Shown: piece by piece, positions 1 to 6,054 of the stretch
Layout: each line of letters starts with the position of its first letter
How positions within the stretch are numbered: position 1 is the stretch's first letter
Source: a virus
Virus record (IMG/VR): IMGVR_UViG_3300042453_000121
Location: 1-29,025 of that record
DNA length: 29,025 bases
Reading direction: 5' to 3' (one strand)
Translations under genes and position numbers: made by a program
The notes under the pieces: model-generated
What the model was told of the DNA's origin: nothing
Seen by the model: the letters and a program-made list of their open reading frames with translations, nothing else
The model's database searches: none

Positions 1-1
1 T

Positions 2-262
2 ATTTCCTTAATTGTTGTTGCTTTTTCGCAACTAACTTTTGCCCAAACTTATGTGGTGACCGACCCACAAGGCAATGTTTCTTATTATGTACAAAAACAG
101 GGTAATTCGGCTCAAATAGTAAACAATCAGGGTCAGGTGATGCAAAACGCCACAATTTACCCAAATCAGGTCGTTACCCCGCAAGGATGGGCGATTGGCA
201 CACCGTCTTATACCGTGCCTATGTCACCACCAAGCCCACCATCACCAAGAGTATTGCAATGA
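2..262 (+). CDS. Secreted or periplasmic small protein, 5' end missing
   Basis: The open frame runs in from the left edge without a start codon and ends at TGA 260-262. The first visible residues (ISLIVVAFSQLTFAQT) look like the hydrophobic core and cleavage region of a signal peptide, with probable cleavage after the FA or AQ position. The mature part is short, rich in Gln, Asn and Val (YYVQKQGNSAQIVNNQGQ) and ends in a Pro/Ser-rich tail (PMSPPSPPSP). An in-frame GTG at 53 would remove the signal sequence, so I prefer the read-through frame. The family is not recognised; an exported phage protein acting at the host envelope is inference. Confidence 0.6.
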   Translation: MSLIVVAFSQLTFAQTYVVTDPQGNVSYYVQKQGNSAQIVNNQGQVMQNATIYPNQVVTPQGWAIGTPSYTVPMSPPSPPSPRVLQ

Positions 263-444
263 GCCGAGCCTACGAACTAGCCGATATGCTAGAAACTTTG
301 TGCCGTAAATCCGAAATTAAAGTCGGATTGGAAGAATTTGAGATTATGTTGCAATCGGCTGAATTACTTAAAGAACAAAGCCTAAAAATCCGTGAATTAC
401 AGATGCGATTGGATTCCACAACTGTATGGATGGAGTATTTATGA
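259..444 (+). CDS. Small helical protein of unknown function
   Basis: This 61-residue protein starts at an ATG that overlaps the stop of the upstream gene as ATGA (259-262). The same frame is open back to an ATG at 187, but that start would bury 76 bases in the upstream gene, so the coupled start is preferred. The product is charged and predicted helical (MSRAYELADMLETL, then LLKEQSLKIRELQMRL), with a coiled-coil-like heptad pattern in the second half. No known family recognised. It sits in a chain of translationally coupled tiny genes typical of the early region of phages. Confidence 0.6.
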   Translation: MSRAYELADMLETLCRKSEIKVGLEEFEIMLQSAELLKEQSLKIRELQMRLDSTTVWMEYL

Positions 445-635
445 CTACATTTACTACTGATGACCGTATAAACGCTTATAGCCATTACAAAATCTATGAT
501 GAGCATGGTGAATTAATGCGTACCGTTAAGACTAAACACGAAGCCGAGCATTTAATACAGACCTATACCGACTGGACTTATCAGTTTGTAAAAGCCGACA
601 AAATTAAATTGGATTTGCCCGATGCTCCTTTTTAA
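441..635 (+). CDS. Small protein of unknown function
   Basis: This 64-residue protein begins at ATG 441, again overlapping the preceding stop as ATGA; an upstream in-frame ATG at 426 is possible but less compact. It starts MTTFTTDDRINAYSHYKIYD and contains an H-x-A-E-H segment (KTKHEAEHLIQ) and aromatic residues (YTDWTYQF). The mix of charged and aromatic residues suggests a small folded cytoplasmic protein. No family is recognised and no catalytic motif can be claimed. Confidence 0.6.
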   Translation: MTTFTTDDRINAYSHYKIYDEHGELMRTVKTKHEAEHLIQTYTDWTYQFVKADKIKLDLPDAPF

Positions 636-858
636 ATGGACTGGTACATTTTTGTGTTTAATTGGTATTGGGCTAACCAGTATTAATGAATACCCTGCTA
701 ACATTGTTTTTGGCTTTGTAGGTAGTGTCATGTGGGCTATAGCGGGTTGGAAGCAAGATGATTGGGCGTTGTTTTTAGTAGAATTTGCTGCGGTATTGAT
801 GTACTTTTTTGGTTTGTATTTGTATATTTTTAACAATCTATCTAAATGGGGGATTTAG
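622..858 (+). CDS. Small membrane protein with two or three transmembrane segments
   Basis: This 78-residue protein overlaps the previous gene by 14 bases. It is strongly hydrophobic: segment one around residues 7-20 (GTFLCLIGIGLTS), a second around 27-42 (NIVFGFVGSVMWAIAG) and a third around 48-70 (DWALFLVEFAAVLMYFFGL), separated by NEYP and KQDD. Small membrane proteins of this layout are common in phages of aquatic bacteria, but I cannot assign a role. It lacks the charged tail expected of a typical holin and is not beside an endolysin, so a lysis role is not supported. Confidence 0.6.
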   Translation: MLLFKWTGTFLCLIGIGLTSINEYPANIVFGFVGSVMWAIAGWKQDDWALFLVEFAAVLMYFFGLYLYIFNNLSKWGI

Positions 859-859
859 T

Positions 860-1234
860 GTGGAATTTGAGAAATTTTGGGAAGTATGGCCTAAAAAAGT
901 GGCTAAGAAAAAGGCTGAATCTGCTTGGGGGAAGTTATCCCAGCTTGAAAAGCGAGAAGCTTTGGAAGCCTTGCCAAACCACATCAAATACTGGGAACTT
1001 AAACGAACCCACATAGATTTCGTGCCATATCCAGCGTCTTGGATTAACGGTGAGCGTTGGACTGACACCCTTGATATGACACCCGCTAAAGAAAAGGTGG
1101 ATAGGTCATGGATGTTTAGTCAGCAAGGCATTGAAAACAAGGCAAAAGAACTTGGCATTTTGGGTAATGGCTACGATACTTACGAAACTTTGAAACGCAA
1201 GTGTATGGTGAAGTTAGGAATGGAACTTGAATGA
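860..1234 (+). CDS. Replication-organiser-type C-terminal domain, stand-alone
   Basis: The start is GTG 860, two bases after the preceding TAG and behind a GGGGGA ribosome binding site (847-853 region). The 124-residue product starts VEFEKFWEVWPKKVAKKKAE and carries a later PASWINGERW signature. A W..(Y/W)P.K..K..A...W pattern followed by a P.(T/S)W(L/I)NG.RW motif is what I know from the C-terminus of phage replication initiators and helicase-loader-like proteins (phage O or DnaT-like). The usual N-terminal helix-turn-helix half is absent, so this is either a separate partner subunit or a reduced version. Function in helicase loading is inference. Confidence 0.6.
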   Translation: MEFEKFWEVWPKKVAKKKAESAWGKLSQLEKREALEALPNHIKYWELKRTHIDFVPYPASWINGERWTDTLDMTPAKEKVDRSWMFSQQGIENKAKELGILGNGYDTYETLKRKCMVKLGMELE

Positions 1235-1409
1235 GCAGGAACATAAATATCGCTGCGGTGTTAGGCAGTTGTGTAAATGGCGGTCAGAATGGGGGTTAGC
1301 AAAGTTTAGGGAATATCTATCAAACTACAAACTTGATAGTCAATTACTAACAGATTTTGCTGACCAATGGAAAAAAGGTAACAAGGGTAATAAGGGGGAA
1401 TGGTTATGA
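1227..1409 (+). CDS. Small basic protein of unknown function
   Basis: This 60-residue frame starts at TTG 1227 with a GGAA element about 8 bases upstream and overlaps the end of the replication-domain gene; no in-frame ATG exists near. The overlapping ATG at 1231 is in another frame and gives only a 22-residue peptide. The product contains CGVRQLCKWRSEWGLAKFREYL and ends in a KKGNKGNKG basic stretch. The two cysteines and aromatic/basic character could suit nucleic-acid contact, but no family is recognised. The next gene is coupled by ATGA. Confidence 0.5.
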   Translation: MNEQEHKYRCGVRQLCKWRSEWGLAKFREYLSNYKLDSQLLTDFADQWKKGNKGNKGEWL

Positions 1410-1735
1410 AAGAGTACGACCCACACGAAGCAATAGATTTTATATTTAAAACCGCACCGCAATACGCTAAAGCGTCAGGTGAATTAGCCCAGCTTGAAAA
1501 CTTTCGGCATAGCCTAAAAGCTATCAAAATGTCACAAACTGAGGAACAATCGCTAGGCGCACAGGAACGAGAAGCCTACCGTAGCCAAGACTACCAAGAC
1601 CTTTGCAAAGCCATAGGCGTAGCTGTAGAGCAAAAAGAAGCCCTACGGTGGCAACTCGAAGCCGCCAAAATGCGGTTTGAAGCATGGCGCACCCAACAAG
1701 CTAACGATAGACAAATAGAAAGACTAACCAAATGA
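1406..1735 (+). CDS. Helical protein of recombination region, unknown function
   Basis: The start is ATG 1406, coupled to the preceding stop (ATGA) and behind a strong GGGGGA site at 1394-1399; an ATG at 1400 is also in frame. The 109-residue protein is almost entirely helical, with a long amphipathic C-terminal half (CKAIGVAVEQKEALRWQLEA, then RFEAWRTQQANDRQIERLTK). I associate this pattern of charged helices ending in a W-R-x-x-Q-A motif with small phage proteins that lie next to recombination nucleases, as here, but I cannot name the family. A structural or accessory role in DNA recombination is only suggested by position. Confidence 0.6.
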   Translation: MKEYDPHEAIDFIFKTAPQYAKASGELAQLENFRHSLKAIKMSQTEEQSLGAQEREAYRSQDYQDLCKAIGVAVEQKEALRWQLEAAKMRFEAWRTQQANDRQIERLTK

Positions 1736-1899
1736 GAGAATTTGCCGAAGTATTTTTAGACCTAAACCGTGCCATTAAAAAAGTACACAACGCCAAACTA
1801 AAGCAAGACCATACCCAAGCCTATCTGATTGGTTGTGATGTGACCGACTTAGCCCAAGAACTTGAGGATGTTTTGCAAAACGATGCAAACATTCAATAA
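1732..1899 (+). CDS. Very small protein of unknown function
   Basis: A 55-residue frame starts at ATG 1732, overlapping the previous stop as ATGA, and ends at TAA 1897-1899. It reads MREFAEVFLDLNRAIKKVHN and continues with a mixed-charge helical segment ending DVTDLAQELEDVL. It exactly fills the space between two coupled genes, which is the main support for it being real. No family recognised. Confidence 0.55.
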   Translation: MREFAEVFLDLNRAIKKVHNAKLKQDHTQAYLIGCDVTDLAQELEDVLQNDANIQ

Positions 1900-2269
1900 G
1901 ATAATGCGTAACGCTTATGCGACCCATATTGACTATGGTGCGTTTAAAGCCTTAATTCCTAGCAACCCAGCCTTTTGCCCTAGCAATATTGACGGCATAG
2001 CCGAGCGCAATGGCAAATTTTTGGTGATGGAATGGAAGCGCCCTAACGAAAAGGTCAGCGAAGGTCAGCGCAGATTACTGCAAGCTTTTGCCAAAACACA
2101 TAACTTTACGGTGGTTATTGTGCAAGGCAATACGGATGATGAACTAGTTATCCAAGACTTTTGGCAAGTGCAACCGTATGGCTCATGTGTAAAATTGGGC
2201 CAAGGAGTAGAGGAATTTAAAGCCTTTTATGTAATGTGGTATGAATACGCAAACCAAAAAACACTATGA
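1883..2269 (+). CDS. PD-(D/E)XK nuclease (VRR-NUC / Holliday-resolvase-like)
   Basis: The core shows the PD-(D/E)XK arrangement: an acidic residue in SNIDGIAERNGKFL, then the E-x-K strand in LVMEWKRP, then a glutamine-bearing helix (EGQRRLLQAFAK) and a hydrophobic strand TVVIVQG. This is the fold of phage VRR-NUC and resolvase-type nucleases that cut branched or damaged DNA with a metal ion. The start is uncertain: ATG 1883 gives 128 residues and a 17-base overlap with the upstream gene, while ATG 1904 just after that gene's stop also works. It is followed by a second nuclease gene, so it belongs to a recombination/repair module. Confidence 0.65.
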   Translation: MQTFNKIMRNAYATHIDYGAFKALIPSNPAFCPSNIDGIAERNGKFLVMEWKRPNEKVSEGQRRLLQAFAKTHNFTVVIVQGNTDDELVIQDFWQVQPYGSCVKLGQGVEEFKAFYVMWYEYANQKTL

Positions 2270-2519
2270 CAAAGTTGCATCCCTTGGCTGTATCTTATGC
2301 CGACAATTTGGATTTAAAGACACCCCCGCAGAAATCCACCACATTAGAAGATTTGGTGGGCTGCGAGAAAACGCAGAGGTTATACCGCTATGCCCCGAAC
2401 ATCATCGAGGGAATACAGGTGTTCACGGACTTGGGGCTAAAGGATTTGAGCGTAAATACAATCTTACTCAAGAAGATTTGCTTACCTTCACGACACGGTT
2501 GCTCGCTATAGATGAATGA
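2241..2519 (+). CDS. Ref-like HNH nuclease (recombination enhancement family)
   Basis: This 92-residue protein has paired cysteines in LGCILCRQFG, an EIHHIRR segment, a PLCPEHHRG segment and a GVHGLGAKGFERKYN tail. That is the HNH-type, zinc-binding layout of the P1 Ref family, known for RecA-dependent DNA cleavage that promotes recombination. The family is named from recall. The protein is shorter than P1 Ref and corresponds to its nuclease part. It overlaps the PD-(D/E)XK gene by 29 bases, fitting a joint role in phage recombination or repair. Confidence 0.8.
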   Translation: MNTQTKKHYDKVASLGCILCRQFGFKDTPAEIHHIRRFGGLRENAEVIPLCPEHHRGNTGVHGLGAKGFERKYNLTQEDLLTFTTRLLAIDE

Positions 2520-2598
2520 TTTAGCACTTTATTTTGGAATCGTTATATTAACGCTACCTTTAATAGCCGCTTGGATTGTTTTATGCAACAGCAAATAG
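2512..2598 (+). CDS. 28-residue single-span membrane peptide (tentative)
   Basis: A short frame from ATG 2512 to TAG 2596-2598 reads MNDLALYFGIVILTLPLIAA followed by WIVLCNSK. It is one hydrophobic span with a short charged start and end. It starts in ATGAATGA overlapping the stop of the Ref-like gene, and its end overlaps the methyltransferase start, the same overlap style as surrounding genes. Without it there would be 63 bases with no gene between these two. No strong ribosome binding site is visible, so this may be only a coupled leader or chance. Confidence 0.4.
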   Translation: MNDLALYFGIVILTLPLIAAWIVLCNSK

Positions 2599-3344
2599 GT
2601 AACGCAACGCTTTATTTGGGGGATTGTGCCGAAATATTGCCTACATTGGGGCAGTTTGATGTTGTAATTACAAGCCCACCTTATAACAAAGCTGGTTATG
2701 AGGGGTTTATTAGAAAACGACATGAAAAAGATTCTTGGGGGCAAAGAAATGTCGATTATGGAGATAACCCTGAAAATGATTTTATGTTGGAATCAGAGTA
2801 TCAAGATAGTCAAATTAAAATATTAAATGAGATTTGGAATCATCTAGCAAACGATGGAAGTCTTTTTTATAACCATAAAATAAGAGTTGCCAATCACAAA
2901 GCCAGCCACCCTATTGAATGGCTTATAAAAACTAATTTTGTATTTAGGCAACAATTAATTTGGGATAGGTCAAATTCTCCTGCCGTAGCACCTATAAGAT
3001 TTTTACCAACAACGGAACTAATTTTTTGGATGACAAAATATCAAAAACAACCAAATTTTAATAGGGCTAAAGATTTAGAATTTAAAGGCGAGGTATGGAA
3101 ATTTATGGCAGAACAAAATCCATTGCATCCAGCACCATATCCTATTAATTTGCCAACAAATATTTTAAAAAACATTGAAGGTGATATTGTTGTTTTTGAC
3201 CCATACTTAGGCTCTGGAACAACTGGTGTTGCTTGTGCCAAAATGGGCAAAACCTTTGTAGGAATAGAACGGGAACAAAAATACTTTGATATTGCCTGTA
3301 AGCGTATAGAACAAGCCTACGCACAAGGCGATATGTTTATTTAA
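2583..3344 (+). CDS. Beta-class DNA methyltransferase (N6-adenine or N4-cytosine)
   Basis: The catalytic motif IV TSPPY lies at residues 30-34 and the S-adenosylmethionine motif FDPYLGSGTT at 205-214, followed by GIER at 228-231. Motif IV before motif I is the beta-class order of the N6_N4_Mtase family, and SPPY suits either amino-methylation type. Length 253 from ATG 2583 is normal; an upstream TTG at 2571 is less likely. No recognisable partner restriction enzyme is adjacent, so this looks like an orphan phage methylase that may protect phage DNA from host restriction or mark it for packaging or replication. Target sequence cannot be read from the gene. Confidence 0.88.
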   Translation: MQQQIGNATLYLGDCAEILPTLGQFDVVITSPPYNKAGYEGFIRKRHEKDSWGQRNVDYGDNPENDFMLESEYQDSQIKILNEIWNHLANDGSLFYNHKIRVANHKASHPIEWLIKTNFVFRQQLIWDRSNSPAVAPIRFLPTTELIFWMTKYQKQPNFNRAKDLEFKGEVWKFMAEQNPLHPAPYPINLPTNILKNIEGDIVVFDPYLGSGTTGVACAKMGKTFVGIEREQKYFDIACKRIEQAYAQGDMFI

Positions 3345-3694
3345 AGCTCTAACGGGTCAAATCCCAACTCGTTAGCCACCGCTTTAGCACGGTTTCTAAA
3401 GGTTTTATCGTGCTTAGTCCACGCATGGGTAACCGTATTCCACCTAGACGCATGAATCATCTCGTGGGCCATTGTCCTAATTACTGTATCTAAATGCCCA
3501 CAACGGGCATCGGAAATAGTAATGGTATGGGCGTGTTTTTCGCCATCGTCATAAAGGTATGTACCCATCGCTTCAGGGTCGCTATCCACTATAAACTTAA
3601 TTTCTTCAGGTAATGGTAACTCCCAAGACGAAAACGGCTCTACGCAGTAAAGCATGGCGTATATATTTTCAATAATCTTGGGGGTTAGTTTCAT
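3341..3694 (-). CDS. SprT-like zinc metallopeptidase
   Basis: The 117-residue protein has the zinc-peptidase motif HEMIH at residues 77-81 within TMAHEMIHASRW, and a third probable ligand His95 in KHDKTFRNRAK. This is the core of the SprT/Spartan family, some members of which degrade proteins crosslinked to DNA. The C-terminal zinc ribbon of bacterial SprT is missing. It is transcribed with the phosphoesterase: its ATG overlaps that gene's stop as ATGA. Its own stop shares the palindrome TTAA (3341-3344) with the convergent methyltransferase stop. The proteolytic target in the phage cycle is unknown. Confidence 0.82.
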   Translation of the reverse strand: MKLTPKIIENIYAMLYCVEPFSSWELPLPEEIKFIVDSDPEAMGTYLYDDGEKHAHTITISDARCGHLDTVIRTMAHEMIHASRWNTVTHAWTKHDKTFRNRAKAVANELGFDPLEL

Positions 3695-4647
3695 ACTTTC
3701 ATAACTTGCCCACGGAAGTAGTACAAGCCTTTATCCTCATCAACGACTTCTGCTAGTTCGGGTGGCATAAGCTTACCGTTATTAAAGGTTAGCACAGCAA
3801 AACCTGACCGCCAGTTAAGGGGATTATTTTCCGCATAAATAAACTGCTGGTCTTTAACGCAAGCCATCGTACCTGTATCTACACCGTACCGTGTACCTGT
3901 GTAGTCAGTCCACGGGGTTACCTTTAGGCTATGTAAATGACCGCTAACAAACGAAGTGCCTGATTTTAAAATGTTGTTGTAAACCGCATGAACGCCATTG
4001 TGCCAACGGTGCTTAATCATGCAGTTACCATTAACCATAATGCTCCAGTACCATTTCCACAAAGGGGTATGGTCGGCTATGTCAAAACCTTTAATGCCCT
4101 CATATTGGGGCAATATGTTGGATAATTTGCCCGAAAAGCGTAAGTCATGGTTGCCGATGGTAATCAGTAGTTTGCACCCCGCAGGTCGCACGGCTTCAAT
4201 ATCTGCCAATCTTGCTTGAGTTTCGTCTAATTCTTCTTTAACTGTAGGGTGGTGTTGCCAGCCAATACGGTGATGGGCTGAAATGGTGGCAAAGTCAAAC
4301 AAATCGCCATTAAGGATTACATACTTTGGTTTTAGGTGTTTGACGCATTGCACAAAGGCACGATGGGCGGTGGTAATGTATTTGGGGTTGTAGTGGCAAT
4401 CCGAACCTACGATGATGACCCCATTATCTAAGTTAATGTTGCATTGCGTTTGTTCATCGGGTATGTAAATATCAGGTCGGCCTCTATTATCTAAGGACTT
4501 TAGTATGATGTCGTGGCGTTTTTCAATACTTTGCCGCCTTTTTAGCACGGCACGATACGCAATTCCTGTAATTTTTGCGATTGCACCAACTGATTCATGT
4601 TGTTTCCAAAGTGCTATGAAATCTTCATCGGAGATTTTTGTAGTCAT
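3691..4647 (-). CDS. Calcineurin-like metallophosphoesterase with N-terminal HTH-like region
   Basis: All metal-binding blocks of the calcineurin-like family are visible in the 318-residue product: GSDCH (81-85), NGDLFD (113-118), GNHD (165-168), His213 in IKHRWH, and GHLH (236-239). The enzyme therefore probably hydrolyses phosphodiester or phosphomonoester bonds with two metal ions. The first 45 residues (SVGAIAKITGIAYRAVLKRR) resemble a helix-turn-helix, which suggests DNA binding and a nuclease or DNA-end-processing role; that is inference. It is first in a two-gene minus-strand operon with the SprT-like gene, divergent from the nuclease gene at 4705. Confidence 0.85.
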   Translation of the reverse strand: MTTKISDEDFIALWKQHESVGAIAKITGIAYRAVLKRRQSIEKRHDIILKSLDNRGRPDIYIPDEQTQCNINLDNGVIIVGSDCHYNPKYITTAHRAFVQCVKHLKPKYVILNGDLFDFATISAHHRIGWQHHPTVKEELDETQARLADIEAVRPAGCKLLITIGNHDLRFSGKLSNILPQYEGIKGFDIADHTPLWKWYWSIMVNGNCMIKHRWHNGVHAVYNNILKSGTSFVSGHLHSLKVTPWTDYTGTRYGVDTGTMACVKDQQFIYAENNPLNWRSGFAVLTFNNGKLMPPELAEVVDEDKGLYYFRGQVMKV

Positions 4648-4704
4648 ACAAGACCTGATTCGTGATAAAGTTAGCTTATCTTAACCGAAAATTGTTAATA
4701 ATCA
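4648..4704. promoter_or_regulatory. Divergent intergenic region with two adjacent inverted repeats
   Basis: These 57 bases separate the only divergent gene pair in the window and so should hold promoters for both directions. I see GATAA (4664-4668) paired with TTATC (4676-4680), and directly next to it TTAAC (4681-4685) paired with GTTAA (4694-4698). Such paired half-sites could be operators, but arms are only 5 bases and the region is AT-rich. No consensus -35/-10 pair stands out on either strand. Confidence 0.3.
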
Positions 4705-4998
4705 ATGCCATACGCTCGTAAGGTTGATGTAAACCAAACAGAAATAGTAGAAACCCTTAGAAAAGCGGGTGCTGATGTGTATATTTTGTCAATGGTAGGT
4801 AGGGGAATCCCTGATTTAATGGTGTGCTACAACGGAGAAACCATCTTGATGGAAGTCAAGCGTGACGCAAAAGCCAAATACACCCCCGACCAACTGAAGT
4901 TTATTGCGAATTGGAAGGGTGGCCCACTTAGTCGTGTGGATAGCCCTGAAGCTGCGCTACGAGCGATTGGATTAGTTCGTGTTGCTGACCAATCTTAA
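4705..4998 (+). CDS. VRR-NUC-type nuclease
   Basis: The 97-residue protein has the compact VRR-NUC/PD-(D/E)XK core: GRGIPDLMV (the PD element), then ILMEVKRD (E-x-K), then KYTPDQLKFIANW with the conserved glutamine. Stand-alone VRR-NUC proteins of about 90-110 residues are common in phages and cleave branched DNA such as Holliday junctions. It is the second PD-(D/E)XK protein in the window; the other (1883-2269) is distinctly different in sequence. It is first in a plus-strand unit divergent from the phosphoesterase, and its end overlaps the next gene by 20 bases. Confidence 0.85.
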   Translation: MPYARKVDVNQTEIVETLRKAGADVYILSMVGRGIPDLMVCYNGETILMEVKRDAKAKYTPDQLKFIANWKGGPLSRVDSPEAALRAIGLVRVADQS

Positions 4999-5659
4999 AG
5001 TCACCGAATACAACCAAGATTACTATGACGAGCATAAAGATGCTGGTCTTGATTATCTTGGGCATGGCTACTGGCAAGAGGAATACGCCAAAATGGTTGT
5101 AGAAGCCTGTAAAACGCCCCGTGACGGCTTTGTGGTGGATGCTGGGTGTGCGTGTGGCTCAATTTTAAAAGGCTTTCACAAGCTGAATATGCGGGTTTTA
5201 GGAGTAGATTTGAATGAATCCATGATTGGGTTGGGTCGTACCCATTTTGGGTATTACGCCAATGAATTGGTTTGTGGCTCAATCGCTGACACACCCGCTT
5301 TGACTGAAAGCGTTGACTTGGTGCATACCGCACAAGTGCTAGAGCATATCCCCGAAGAACAAATGGATGCAATTCTTCAAGAATTTTCAAGAATTATCAA
5401 GAAAACTGGGCGTTTGTTTATTTGCTTAGACGCAGTCAAGGATGGCGAAACTAAAGAAATGTATATGGGTGACCCTACCCATGTGAACATTCAACCAATA
5501 GACTACTGGTATCGGCTATTCCATAAGCACGGTTTTGTGTTTGATGTAGAAGCGTATAACAAATTTGTTAGGTCTAAATACAAGCCGACAGAGGACAAAG
5601 ATGAGAACTTTTTTAACGCTTACCCTTACTGGTCGGTGTGGATTTTGCAAAAAACCTAA
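4979..5659 (+). CDS. Class I SAM-dependent methyltransferase
   Basis: The Rossmann SAM-binding motif I is VDAGCACGS (residues 53-61), followed by an acidic ribose contact in GVDLNES (Asp77) and a motif resembling HTAQVLEHIPEEQ typical of the Methyltransf_11/25 superfamily. The C-terminal 70 residues are rich in Tyr, Phe and Lys. No SPPY or Cys catalytic motif is present, so DNA-base methylation is unlikely; a small molecule, sugar or protein target is more probable. Start is GTG 4979 (overlapping the nuclease gene by 20 bases); TTG 4982 is the alternative. A TATAAT box follows its stop directly. Confidence 0.75.
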   Translation: MLLTNLKVTEYNQDYYDEHKDAGLDYLGHGYWQEEYAKMVVEACKTPRDGFVVDAGCACGSILKGFHKLNMRVLGVDLNESMIGLGRTHFGYYANELVCGSIADTPALTESVDLVHTAQVLEHIPEEQMDAILQEFSRIIKKTGRLFICLDAVKDGETKEMYMGDPTHVNIQPIDYWYRLFHKHGFVFDVEAYNKFVRSKYKPTEDKDENFFNAYPYWSVWILQKT

Positions 5660-5686
5660 TATAATGAGATATGTAAAGGAGTTTCT
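5660..5686 (+). promoter_or_regulatory. TATAAT -10 box and strong ribosome binding site
   Basis: A perfect TATAAT lies at 5660-5665, directly after the methyltransferase stop, and AAAGGAG follows at about 5675-5681 before ATG 5687. No convincing -35 hexamer is found 16-18 bases upstream, so the promoter would need an activator or a phage-modified polymerase. The Shine-Dalgarno sequence itself is near consensus and predicts strong translation. Confidence 0.45.
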
Positions 5687-6043
5687 ATGGAAAATTGCGC
5701 CCTGTTTCTAGCAACATTGCTACATTCTGCGACTAATACGCATTTTTTTCATTGGAGTACAGGCTCATACGCCCAACACAAAGCTCTTGGCAATTATTAC
5801 GATGAAATCGTGGAGTTAGTCGATACTTTAGCGGAATCTTACATGGGTAAATACGGAAAGCTAACCACTTTCCCAAGCGTTTACCACCAACCAAAAGACC
5901 CAATTAAGTACATGGAATCGCTACAAAACTTTGTGGCTGATGCTCGCCAAGATTTACCGCAAGATTCTGAGTTGCAAAATTTAATTGACACTATTGCTGA
6001 ATTAATTAATACAACTACTTATAAACTTAAGTTCTTGAAATAA
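5687..6043 (+). CDS. Ferritin/Dps-like phage protein (DUF5856-type)
   Basis: The 118-residue helical protein has a THFFHWSTGSYAQHKALGNYYDEIVELVD stretch whose His, Asp and Glu spacing (H-x3-W, H-x2-L, Y-x-E-x2-E/D) resembles the metal-binding helices of Dps and ferritin-like proteins. I recognise it as the phage family I know as DUF5856. Whether it binds iron, protects DNA or is a virion component is not established. It follows a TATAAT box and a strong AAAGGAG site, so it is likely well expressed and may begin a new transcription unit. Confidence 0.7.
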   Translation: MENCALFLATLLHSATNTHFFHWSTGSYAQHKALGNYYDEIVELVDTLAESYMGKYGKLTTFPSVYHQPKDPIKYMESLQNFVADARQDLPQDSELQNLIDTIAELINTTTYKLKFLK

Positions 6044-6054
6044 AAGGATATTTT

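Noticed and set aside
187-258. Upstream extension of the 61-residue gene to ATG 187
   Set aside because: It would overlap the secreted protein gene by 76 bases, while ATG 259 gives the ATGA junction used throughout this region.
622-858. Small membrane protein as a holin
   Set aside because: No endolysin or spanin lies near and the gene sits among replication genes; hydrophobic segments alone are not enough.
3998-4219. Plus-strand frame opposite the phosphoesterase
   Set aside because: The minus-strand gene has all calcineurin-family metal motifs, so this frame is a shadow.
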